A stretch of 64,000 nucleotides of DNA from Rhodoferax ferrireducens. GTDB lineage: Bacteria > Pseudomonadota > Gammaproteobacteria > Burkholderiales > Burkholderiaceae_C. The stretch lies in NCBI GenBank assembly GCA_002083775.1, contig MTEI01000004.1, forward strand, positions 186,001-250,000, given 5' to 3'. Below the pieces are notes generated by a model, which saw only the letters and a program-made list of their open reading frames with translations, was not told where the DNA came from and did not search any database. Both the position numbers and the translations under genes were made by a program. Position 1 is the first letter of the stretch. Each line of letters starts with the position of its first letter. This document shows, piece after piece, positions 42,341 through 49,814 of the stretch.

Positions 42341-43339
42341 TCAATCCGCAGGCTGGCAAAGTGCTGGCGCGCCTTGGCCTCTGCGCCAGCATGGGCTGGC
42401 CACTGTGTGATCCAGGCTAGGAATGCCGTCCATATTGATCGCGGCCACGCGGGTGTCAAAACTATGCACGCCCTGCTTGTCAAGCCGCAGGCGCAGCACC
42501 CAGCCTTGGCGCTGGCGGTTGTTGTCGGTTTCTTTCATGACAAAGTTGCCCACGCTGTAGATGATGGGTTTGCCCTGGTAGTGCTCGATCTCTTGCGTGA
42601 CGTGCGGGTGGCCGCCAATCACCACGTCTGCGCCTGCGTCAATCATCAGGTGGGCCAGTTGGCGCTGGCGGGCGTTGGAAGTCAGCTCGTTTTCCCAGCC
42701 CCAGTGCATGACCGGGATGACCAGATCGGTCTTGTAAAACGAACGCGCCCGTCGGATGTCGGCCACCACTTGTTCGTCTTCACTCCAGGCCACACCGGGA
42801 GCGTTGTGGTCGGCCTCAAAACTGCGCGGCATGAATTCGTTGTAGCCCAGCAGGGCAATGCGCAGGCCCTTGCGCTCAAGGATCAGCGGCGTGTGCGCTT
42901 CGGACAGGTTGTGACCGCCGCCAAACTGGCCCAACTGCACGCCGTTCAGTAGCCCAAGCATCTCGACAAAGGCCTCGCGGCCAAAGTCGCCCGAGTGGTT
43001 GTTGGCCAGCGCCAGCGCGTCAAAGTGGCGTTTGAGCACCGGCAGCGCGCGCGGGTGTGCGCGGAAGGTGTAGTTTTTGTCGCCCGCCGAGCCAAGCGTG
43101 GCCACCACACATTCCAGATTGCCCAGGCGGATGTCGGCGCCCTTGAATACGCCTGCAAAAGAGGCGAACGGGTCTTCTCCCTGCTGAATCATCTCGCCTG
43201 CCTTGTCATCCAGCACGATATCACCGGCAAACACCAGACTGACTGGCGCGGTGTTGTCAGCAGCAACACTGGTTGCGCAGCCCAGCAGAAAAACCACTGC
43301 TAGCCAGCGATGAACCAAAGACGTGACGCTGCGGCTCAT
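42341..43339 (-). CDS. CapA-family protein, probable lipoprotein
   Basis: A 332-residue protein of the CapA/PgsA metallophosphatase-like family associated with poly-gamma-glutamate or capsule synthesis. Motifs: FAGDIVLDD, GNLECVVA, LALANNHSGDFG, VIPVMHWGWENE and GGHPHVTQ. The signal ends VVFLLGC, a lipobox with Cys21, suggesting attachment to a membrane. Its start overlaps the stop of the next upstream gene (ATGA). No other capsule genes are nearby, so the polymer role is doubtful. Confidence 0.85.
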   Translation of the reverse strand: MSRSVTSLVHRWLAVVFLLGCATSVAADNTAPVSLVFAGDIVLDDKAGEMIQQGEDPFASFAGVFKGADIRLGNLECVVATLGSAGDKNYTFRAHPRALPVLKRHFDALALANNHSGDFGREAFVEMLGLLNGVQLGQFGGGHNLSEAHTPLILERKGLRIALLGYNEFMPRSFEADHNAPGVAWSEDEQVVADIRRARSFYKTDLVIPVMHWGWENELTSNARQRQLAHLMIDAGADVVIGGHPHVTQEIEHYQGKPIIYSVGNFVMKETDNNRQRQGWVLRLRLDKQGVHSFDTRVAAINMDGIPSLDHTVASPCWRRGQGAPALCQPAD

Positions 43340-43743
43340 GGCTGTACCCCTTGCAAGGTGCAGCTGTAAATCAGCTCGCGCTCCACCGGTCCTGTGTACA
43401 GATGCTGCGTGCCGGTCAGGGCATACGGCGTGGCACCGGCCTGAAACGGGGGCAAAAATACCGCCTCATGGACCAGCAGCGGCTGGCGGCGGGTGTCCAG
43501 GTAGGCGTAGAGCTTGACATAGTCCACCCGGCTGCCCTGCCCGACCATCACCGGCTTGAACCAGAAGCGCCCGCCAATATCCACTGAGGCCACCGGGTAC
43601 GGGTCTGCCACCGGCTCTGTTTCAATGGTCTGTGTGCTGCCGGCATACGTCACATCGCAATGCAAGAGCGGCGCCGCCCAGACAGGCAACGCCAGCAGCC
43701 ACGCGGACACAACCAGGGGTATGAAAGAATGAAAGTTCAGCAT
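43336..43743 (-). CDS. Small secreted protein, unknown function
   Basis: A 135-residue protein with a Sec signal (FIPLVVSAWLLALPVWA, cleavage near residue 23). The mature part begins PLLHCDVTYAGST and contains two cysteines (C28 and C129) that could form a disulfide. No family was recognised. It overlaps the CapA-like gene by four bases, so the two are translationally coupled and probably act together outside the cytoplasm. An ATG three codons upstream is possible. Confidence 0.65.
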   Translation of the reverse strand: MLNFHSFIPLVVSAWLLALPVWAAPLLHCDVTYAGSTQTIETEPVADPYPVASVDIGGRFWFKPVMVGQGSRVDYVKLYAYLDTRRQPLLVHEAVFLPPFQAGATPYALTGTQHLYTGPVERELIYSCTLQGVQP

Positions 43744-43850
43744 GGCGGGCATTCTCGGTGAAGTTCTGACATAGACATCTGCAGGCGGCCAACCCGGCAA
43801 GATCGCGTTATCCCAGATAGACTGCGCCCCCCATCCATAACGAAAAATGC

Positions 43851-44744
43851 ATGCCAAAAATGCAGACACGCTTGCTCATTGCTGCATTGATCTCGCTGGC
43901 ATTACACGCGCTGCTGGCCGCTTGGGTGATTGGCTTGCAACCGCCGAGCCCCGTTGAACCAGAAGCGCCCAAGCCTTTGCAACTCAGCGTGGCCGATGAA
44001 CCCGCTGAAAAGCCGATAACAAACACCGATACCAACCAACCGGCCCGTCCGCGTCCCCAGCCGCCATCTGCAAAACCACTGCAACCCGCCCGCAAAAAGC
44101 CCACCCAAGAGTTCACTGCGGCCAGCCAGGCTGCGCCATCGTCCCAAGCACCCGCCTCCATGGCAGCACCACCGCCGCCCACCGCGGATGACTGGCAAAT
44201 GGCCGCCACCTACACGCTGAAAAACAGCAAGCGCTACCGGTACAACTGGGGCCAACAGGTGCGCAGCATGATGGGCACCGCTGTTGAGGGGCCGCAACAA
44301 GGCTACGTCCGATTTCGTATTGAAATTGCGCCAGACGGCAAACTGGCCCGGATCGACACACTGTGGTCCACCTCCGAGCAGGCCGAAAAACTGGCCAGAC
44401 AAGCCATTGCCGCCATGCCACCGCTGCCACCTACTCCCACCGGGCAAGCGCTGGTTTTTGAGCAGACCATCGCCTTCGTGCCCTTTGATTCAGGCTGGCC
44501 GCCGATTTACAAAAACGATTGTTTGCCTGACCGACCCGCGTTCAAGAACCCGTTTGTGTGGGACGGCAAATCGCCTCAACCTGACTCGCGCGTTGTCGCC
44601 CAGAGGCTTGCGCCGCCAGAGAAACCCGCCGCAAATCCTGACTGCCCCAGTGATGCCCAACCGGACTCCCTTGAGGCAGAGGCGGCTGACATCAAACGCC
44701 AGCTGGATTTCTGGGGCGCCCTGCCCTTGAATGGCGTGAAATGA
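43851..44744 (+). CDS. TonB-like energy transducer protein
   Basis: A 297-residue protein with one N-terminal membrane anchor (LIAALISLALHALLAAWVIGL), a long Pro/Ala/Glu-rich periplasm-spanning region (about 30-120) and a TonB-like C-terminal domain (GYVRFRIEIAPDGKLARIDTL...ARQAIAAMPPLPPTP). A further 80-residue Pro-rich tail after that domain is unusual. No ExbBD or TonB-dependent receptor gene is adjacent. It is divergent from the secreted-protein gene at 43743. Confidence 0.75.
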   Translation: MPKMQTRLLIAALISLALHALLAAWVIGLQPPSPVEPEAPKPLQLSVADEPAEKPITNTDTNQPARPRPQPPSAKPLQPARKKPTQEFTAASQAAPSSQAPASMAAPPPPTADDWQMAATYTLKNSKRYRYNWGQQVRSMMGTAVEGPQQGYVRFRIEIAPDGKLARIDTLWSTSEQAEKLARQAIAAMPPLPPTPTGQALVFEQTIAFVPFDSGWPPIYKNDCLPDRPAFKNPFVWDGKSPQPDSRVVAQRLAPPEKPAANPDCPSDAQPDSLEAEAADIKRQLDFWGALPLNGVK

Positions 44745-44749
44745 CCTTG

Positions 44750-44878
44750 TTACCGCTTTGGCGAATTGGAGCTGAGCCGCATCAAGGCCACACCAGCGGC
44801 AATCAGGTGGGTGTTACCCGCCTAGGTGGCATCACAGCGCAGCAGCGGTGCTGCAACGGCAGCGCTGCCAAACAGCAT
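44750..44878 (-). other. Possible decayed membrane-protein remnant
   Basis: In the gap before the Mrr-like gene, one minus-strand frame reads MLFGSAAVAAPLLRC, an internal TAG, then NTHLIAAGVALMRLSSNS and a stop. It resembles the end of a hydrophobic protein interrupted by a stop codon. Evidence is composition only. Confidence 0.2.
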
Positions 44879-44904
44879 CCTTTGTCAGCAAGAGCGGGCC
44901 GGCT

Positions 44905-45477
44905 TTACACATCGCTCAGAATCAGAACCGCCAGCTCTTGACCCGAGACCAGCGTGATGCTGTTTTCTTTGGCAAAAGACCGCGCCTGGTCAGAAACTGC
45001 GCCCAGGCTGATGTAGCTACAGAAATCGGCGTCGTGCTTCTGTTTGGCGGCCACCAGTTCACGCAACGGTTCGATGCCGTGGGCGGCAGCCTTCCAGCGT
45101 TTGCAGCTCACCAGGGTGGTGCTGCCTGACAACGTCAATTTGAAGTCTGCCGCCGGGCCAGGCAACACAGCCACCTGAAAACTCTGGCGCTTATAGGCTT
45201 GCTGCAACACGGCCGAAAAATCCCGCCAGGGCATCCCGCCTGCTCGTTCAAGCGCCTGTGCCACACGTGCCGGGTTGGGCGCTTGCCACTGTTGCCAGGC
45301 GCGGTACAGGCCAATCCCCAAAAAGGGAAACGCACCCATCATGCCAAAGGGCCGGTATTCGGTGGGCAACAGCGCCACGGAGGCCATCACAAACACCAGC
45401 ACAATCAACAAGCTGGTCCACCAGGGTGAGCGCAGCAGCACGGCAAACAGCGAGTTGGGGGACATCTTCCATTTCAT
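44905..45477 (-). CDS. Membrane-anchored Mrr-like nuclease-domain protein
   Basis: A 190-residue protein with two N-terminal membrane helices (LLIVLVFVMASVALLP and FGMMGAFPFLGIGLY) and a C-terminal Mrr-type restriction-endonuclease-like domain. The core reads ADFKLTLSGSTTLVSCKRWK: the Asp and Lys of the D-(E/Q)xK site are present, but the middle residue is Ser rather than Gln or Glu. The family is widespread and its role is unclear; DNA quality control is one idea. It follows ureD in the place where urease subunit genes would be expected. Confidence 0.75.
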   Translation of the reverse strand: MKWKMSPNSLFAVLLRSPWWTSLLIVLVFVMASVALLPTEYRPFGMMGAFPFLGIGLYRAWQQWQAPNPARVAQALERAGGMPWRDFSAVLQQAYKRQSFQVAVLPGPAADFKLTLSGSTTLVSCKRWKAAAHGIEPLRELVAAKQKHDADFCSYISLGAVSDQARSFAKENSITLVSGQELAVLILSDV

Positions 45478-45544
45478 AGGGTCACACGGGGTCTCTCAAG
45501 TGGCGAAAACCCGCAGTGTAGAGGCGTCATCGGCAGGATGAGGC

Positions 45545-46375
45545 TCAGGTGGACCAGATGCGCGGGCTGACCGCTGGCAGCTGCCAAACATGCGCACGCC
45601 AGCTCACCCACACCTGGCGCAGCAGGTGCATGGCAGGCTCCACCAGCGGCGACAACACACGCAGCACCATCACCTGCGGATGCGGGCAGGTCACGCCCGC
45701 CATGCGGCTCAACGGGTGCACGGCCACCAGGTTGCGCGCCAGCTCCAGCCCGGCCTCGCGACGCTGGCGCGCCAGCGGGCTGCCCGCCACAAAAAACAGC
45801 GAGGCCATACAACGCTGCCCTGCCAGACCCAGCGGGCCGTTCATCAGGCGGGTGTCCGCAGCATCCACCAAACCGCGCTCCAGCCATACCCCAGGCACTT
45901 CAATGTGCTGCAAAAAACTGCCTTGCTCAAACGGCAGCGCCGCGCTGGGCAGGCCCAACGCGGTCACATCCCAGCCCATGAACTCGGCCTGTGGTGCCAG
46001 CGCCAGCGTCAGGCGGTTTTCGGCGCGGCACTGGTTATAGGCCAGTGCTTCCAGCGGCAGCCATTCCAGCCGCGCCTGGTCACTCAGGGTGATGTGCGTG
46101 CGCTGAAGCGCCAGCTCATGCGCCGAGCGGTAAAAACGGGTGGCGCCGGGTGTGGTGATCAGGCCATGGGCGCTGCCGCAGGCGTTGATGGTCATGTCCA
46201 GCGTGTCGCCACCCACCAGGCCGCCGGGCGGGTGCACCAGCACGTTGTGGCAGATGGCGTCACCTTCGGGGTACAGGCTTTGCAGCACCCGCAGCGGGCC
46301 AGTGTGACTGTGGCGCGCCACAGTGCGGTTCTGTTCAACGCTGTAGTTGATGTCGAGTTGGGCGTGCCAGGTCAT
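45545..46375 (-). CDS. ureD: Urease accessory protein UreD
   Basis: A 276-residue urease maturation chaperone. Family stretches: QSLYPEGDAICHNVLVHPPGG, GGDTLDMTI, TTPGATRFYRS and WLPLEALAYNQCRAENRLTLAL. UreD forms the nickel-delivery complex with UreF and UreG on apo-urease. None of ureABC or ureEFG lies downstream; an Mrr-like gene does instead. Either the remaining urease genes are elsewhere in the genome or the cluster is broken. Upstream come a deaminase and an ABC transporter on the same strand. Confidence 0.95.
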   Translation of the reverse strand: MTWHAQLDINYSVEQNRTVARHSHTGPLRVLQSLYPEGDAICHNVLVHPPGGLVGGDTLDMTINACGSAHGLITTPGATRFYRSAHELALQRTHITLSDQARLEWLPLEALAYNQCRAENRLTLALAPQAEFMGWDVTALGLPSAALPFEQGSFLQHIEVPGVWLERGLVDAADTRLMNGPLGLAGQRCMASLFFVAGSPLARQRREAGLELARNLVAVHPLSRMAGVTCPHPQVMVLRVLSPLVEPAMHLLRQVWVSWRAHVWQLPAVSPRIWST

Positions 46376-46424
46376 GGGGCAAGTTTAGGTGGCACCACTG
46401 GCAGCCAACAGCAGCAAAGCCAGG

Positions 46425-46916
46425 TCAGGTTGTCCAGAAGCTGATGTGCAGCGCGGCGATTTCAGCCTCCACCTCAGCCACCGGGCCCAGCACTTGAATG
46501 GCTTTTTGCCCGGCGGCAAACACACTGCTGCAAGGCAAATCCAGCGTGGGGTTCTCGGCGTGGTTACCGGTGAGTTCCAGCAGGTGCCGCTCGGTCATGC
46601 CAAACACCAGATTGCCAATGTGGGCCCAGTACTGGGTGCCCGCGCACATGGCGCAGGGTTCCACCGTGGTCACCAGAGTGCATTGCCATAAAAATTCAGG
46701 AGCGTACTTCTGAGCTGCCATGCGGGCTAGAACCGCTTCGGCATGGTTGATTGCATCCACATTGCCCTGCTCGGCCAGCACGGTTTCACCATCGGGCGCG
46801 ACCAGGATCGCGCCAAACGGATGGTGTCCCTGCGCCAAGGCACGTCGCGCCACCTCATTGGCACGCCGCAGGTGGCAGCTCACCTGCTCGGGGGTCATGG
46901 CCAAGGCCACGGTCAA
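46425..46916 (-). CDS. Nucleoside/nucleobase deaminase
   Basis: A 163-residue zinc deaminase of the cytidine/guanine deaminase superfamily. The catalytic HAE (His58, Glu60) and PCAMC (Cys88, Cys91) are intact. It probably releases ammonia from a nucleobase such as guanine, cytosine or a related ring. Its ATG overlaps the permease stop, coupling it to the transporter, whose cargo may be its substrate. ureD follows 49 bases later. Confidence 0.88.
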   Translation of the reverse strand: MTVALAMTPEQVSCHLRRANEVARRALAQGHHPFGAILVAPDGETVLAEQGNVDAINHAEAVLARMAAQKYAPEFLWQCTLVTTVEPCAMCAGTQYWAHIGNLVFGMTERHLLELTGNHAENPTLDLPCSSVFAAGQKAIQVLGPVAEVEAEIAALHISFWTT

Positions 46917-47680
46917 TGCCCTTGCGAGCCGCGGTGCGCCCAGCCGGTGGTGTGTTTTTCGATCACGCTGAACAGCTCGTACATCACCATGGCCATCGCG
47001 CCCACCACCACCAGCCCGGCAAAGGCCAAGCCCATCTGCATGCTCGAGCCTGCCGAGATCAGCAAATAGCCGATGCCTTCATTGGCGGCCGTCATCTCGC
47101 TGACCGTGGTACCAACAAACGCCAGCGTGATCGCGACCTTGAGCGAACCATAAAAATATGGCATGGAGCGCGGCAAACCCACTTTCACCAGCACGTCCCA
47201 GCGTTTGGCCCCCAGCACGCGCAGCACATCTTCCAGCTCTGGCTCCAGCGTGGCCAGGCCGGTGGCAATGTTGACCATGATCGGGAAAAAGCTGATCAGA
47301 AACGCGGTCAGGATGGCCGGGCCCACACCAATGCCAAACCACACCACCAAAATCGGCACGAACGCGGCCTTGGGCAAGGCGTTGAACGCTGTCATCAGCG
47401 GGTAAACAGCGGCATAGGCCAGGCGCGAGCTGCCAATCACAAACCCCAGCAGCACACCCACCACAATGGCAATGCCAAAACCGACCATCGTCACCCAGAA
47501 CGTGCGCCAGGCGTGGCCGGCAATCACATCGCGAAATTCCCAGAACTGCGTCCAGATGCGCCACGGGCTGGGGAAGATAAATTCAGAGACATTGAATGCC
47601 GAACACAATACCTGCCACAGCACGATCACCGTCACCAGCAGCAACCAGGGCGACCAGATTTCCATTTGTTTTTTGTTCAT
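46913..47680 (-). CDS. ABC transporter permease, NMT1/taurine-type system
   Basis: A 255-residue permease with about six helices, first WLLLVTVIVLWQVLCSAF. The EAA-type loop is LEDVLRVLGAKRWDVLVKVGLP. Relatives carry pyrimidine precursors, taurine, nitrate or riboflavin. It overlaps the deaminase gene, suggesting a nucleobase-like substrate. The ATG at 47680 was selected; a longer frame reads through an intergenic repeat. Confidence 0.88.
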   Translation of the reverse strand: MNKKQMEIWSPWLLLVTVIVLWQVLCSAFNVSEFIFPSPWRIWTQFWEFRDVIAGHAWRTFWVTMVGFGIAIVVGVLLGFVIGSSRLAYAAVYPLMTAFNALPKAAFVPILVVWFGIGVGPAILTAFLISFFPIMVNIATGLATLEPELEDVLRVLGAKRWDVLVKVGLPRSMPYFYGSLKVAITLAFVGTTVSEMTAANEGIGYLLISAGSSMQMGLAFAGLVVVGAMAMVMYELFSVIEKHTTGWAHRGSQGH

Positions 47681-47717
47681 GGTGTCACCAGCAAGATCGA
47701 TATGAAAAATCAGTTTT

Positions 47718-47785
47718 GTCATCCCGGGCTTGACCCGGGATCCACGAATCCGGAGGCATGGATTGCGGATCGAGTCCGCAATGAC
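47718..47785. repeat. Intergenic GTCATTGC...GGGATGAC repeat, copy 2
   Basis: A 68-base element in reverse orientation: GTCATCCCGGGCTTGACC at one end, GATTGCGGATCGAGTCCG and CAATGAC at the other. It contains two strong palindromes (CCCGGG region and GCGGA/TCCGC) and is related to 8541-8590. Confidence 0.8.
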
Positions 47786-47809
47786 AGATAAAGACGCGGG
47801 CCATACCAC

Positions 47810-48637
47810 TCATTGCGGCACCGGTGCACCAGTTTGGCGCATGGCGCCAATGTGGCCACGCAGCTCATGCACCATGTCGCTGAATTCCTTGGTGTAGGTG
47901 ATTTCCAGATCCCGCGGGCGGGGCAAGTCAATCTCGCGGCGCACCACAAAGCGGCCCGGGCTCTTGCTCATCACGTACACCGTGTCGGCCAGGAACACGC
48001 TTTCACGCAGGTCATGGGTGACCAGGATCACGTTGAATTGCTGTTCAGTCCACAAATCGCGCAGGATGCACCACAACTCTTCACGCGTGAAGGCATCGAG
48101 CGCGCCAAACGGCTCATCGAGCAGCAGCATCTTGGGCTCGTGGATCAGCGCGCGGCAGATGCTGGCGCGCTGCTGCATGCCGCCCGAGAGCTGCCAAGGG
48201 AATTTGTCCTCGTAGCCGCCCAGACCGACTTTTTGCAGCAGCTTGCGCGCGCGTTCTTCGTATTCCTTGCGTTTGGCCTTGAAGCTGCTGCGGTAGGGTT
48301 CCACAATTTCCAGTGGCAGCAGCACGTTGTCTACCGTGGTGCGCCAAGGCAACAGGCTGGGTGCTTGAAATGCCATGCCGCTGATCTTGAGCGGCCCGGT
48401 CACCGGCTGCTGGTCAATCAGGATCTTGCCCATCGACGGCATCTTCAGCCCCGTGGCCAGCTTCATGAAAGTGCTCTTGCCACAGCCCGACGGCCCGACG
48501 ATGGCGATGAACTCACCTTGGCGCACCTTCAGGTCGATGGCCTCCACGGCAAACTGGTTTTCGACCAGCAGTTCGTGGTTGTAAGCCAGCCAGACGTCTG
48601 AAAAATCAACAAACCACGGAGACGGCTCTTTTTGCAT
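47810..48637 (-). CDS. ABC transporter ATP-binding protein, NMT1/taurine-type system
   Basis: A 275-residue ATPase: Walker A GPSGCGKST, signature LSGGMQQR, Walker B MLLLDEPFGALDAFT. The C-terminal PRPRDLEITYTKEF is typical of the nitrate/taurine/pyrimidine group. It lies between the binding protein and the permease, separated from each by about 70-130 bases of repeat-bearing DNA, so the operon has been expanded by repeats. Confidence 0.9.
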   Translation of the reverse strand: MQKEPSPWFVDFSDVWLAYNHELLVENQFAVEAIDLKVRQGEFIAIVGPSGCGKSTFMKLATGLKMPSMGKILIDQQPVTGPLKISGMAFQAPSLLPWRTTVDNVLLPLEIVEPYRSSFKAKRKEYEERARKLLQKVGLGGYEDKFPWQLSGGMQQRASICRALIHEPKMLLLDEPFGALDAFTREELWCILRDLWTEQQFNVILVTHDLRESVFLADTVYVMSKSPGRFVVRREIDLPRPRDLEITYTKEFSDMVHELRGHIGAMRQTGAPVPQ

Positions 48638-48648
48638 TTTTATATAAG

Positions 48649-48695
48649 AAATTGGCCTCTAGCCCTTATCTATAAAGGGCGAGTAGCTATACAAA
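48649..48695. repeat. Dispersed palindromic repeat, copy 12
   Basis: Forward orientation and the best consensus copy: AATTGGCCTCTAGCCC, TTATCTATAAAGGGC, GAGTAGCTATAC. It lies between the binding-protein and ATPase genes. Confidence 0.95.
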
Positions 48696-48705
48696 AAGGA
48701 CTAAC

Positions 48706-49734
48706 TTACTTCTTGGGCAGCACGTCAAGCGCGGCCTTGGCTGGCAAAAAGCTGCCATTCCACACCAGATCGGGGTTGACACGGGTTTTGGTGTTGAAAG
48801 CATCCGACACCTGGCTGGCCATGAGCGACAAACGTGGCCCATTGACTTGGCCAAACCCCTCGGCACGGGCATTAGGGCTGTTGATGACGGTGTCGATGGC
48901 GAGCTGCAGGCGGCGGGTTTCCAGCGGCACATTGACGATGCCGTCTCGCGCTTTCACATCAGCAATCGCCGCACTGGGGTTGCCAATCACGTCTTTGGCG
49001 CCCTTGGCAAAAGCCTCCAGAAACGCCTTGATCGCCCCCGGGTTCTCTTTCACCATTTTGGGGCTGGCAATGATGGCGTTGCCATACAGCTTGACGCCGT
49101 AGCTAGGGTAAGGCAACACAGTCACGTCTTCAGCCTTGACGCCACGTGCTTCCAGGTTGAGCAGCGAGGTGAAGGTGAACCCGGTGATGGCGTCCACATC
49201 GCCGCGCACCAGCATGGTTTCACGCAGCGGGGGGTCCATGGCGGTCCAGGTCACGCCGGTGATGTTGTTGGCCTTGGAAAAGATCGGGAAGGCGCGCCGG
49301 CCGGCGTCAAACACCGGGGCCCCGAGCTTTTTGCCGTTCAGGTCAGCCGGGGTCTTGATGCCAGACTTCTTCAAAGCCATGACCGACGCCGGCGTGTCGT
49401 TGTAAACCATCATCACCGCCACCGGTTTGTTGGGCGCGTCGGGGTTGTTGGCGTGGAACTCCATCAACGCGGCGAGGTCGGCAAAACCCATGTCGTAAGC
49501 ACCCGAGGCCACGCGGGTGACCGTGCCGCCCGAGCCGTTGCCGGCATCCACCGCCACATCCAGCCCGGCAGCCTTGAAATAACCCTTGGCCACAGGCGTC
49601 AAAAACAGGGCGCTGGGGCCTTCAAAGCGCCAGTCCAGCTGGAACTTGATCGACGTGGTCTGCGCCTGCGCCTGCCCAAACAAAGAGGCAGCTGCCAGAA
49701 CCAGGGAAGTATGGAGAAAAGTGCGTTTGTGCAT
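48706..49734 (-). CDS. ABC transporter substrate-binding protein, NMT1/THI5-like
   Basis: A 342-residue periplasmic receptor with signal peptide (LHTSLVLAAASLFGQAQA, cleavage near residue 26). The mature N-terminus SIKFQLDWRFEGPSALFLTP and YDMGFADLAALMEFHA match NMT1/THI5-like proteins, which bind pyrimidine precursors, riboflavin-like or other ring compounds. It heads the transporter-deaminase-ureD series. The ATG at 49734 was chosen to start the signal. Confidence 0.88.
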   Translation of the reverse strand: MHKRTFLHTSLVLAAASLFGQAQAQTTSIKFQLDWRFEGPSALFLTPVAKGYFKAAGLDVAVDAGNGSGGTVTRVASGAYDMGFADLAALMEFHANNPDAPNKPVAVMMVYNDTPASVMALKKSGIKTPADLNGKKLGAPVFDAGRRAFPIFSKANNITGVTWTAMDPPLRETMLVRGDVDAITGFTFTSLLNLEARGVKAEDVTVLPYPSYGVKLYGNAIIASPKMVKENPGAIKAFLEAFAKGAKDVIGNPSAAIADVKARDGIVNVPLETRRLQLAIDTVINSPNARAEGFGQVNGPRLSLMASQVSDAFNTKTRVNPDLVWNGSFLPAKAALDVLPKK

Positions 49735-49814
49735 GTGGGCCTCGTTAAATAAAGCAGGTTGATTCAAGTCAACAAAGCAATAACGATGCCAGCCAAAACC
49801 CCGCGAGGGCCGCG

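Noticed and set aside
42199-42483. 95-residue N-terminal extension of NasT
   Set aside because: It overlaps the CapA-like gene's end and has no homology to NasT; the ATG at 42198 gives the normal start.
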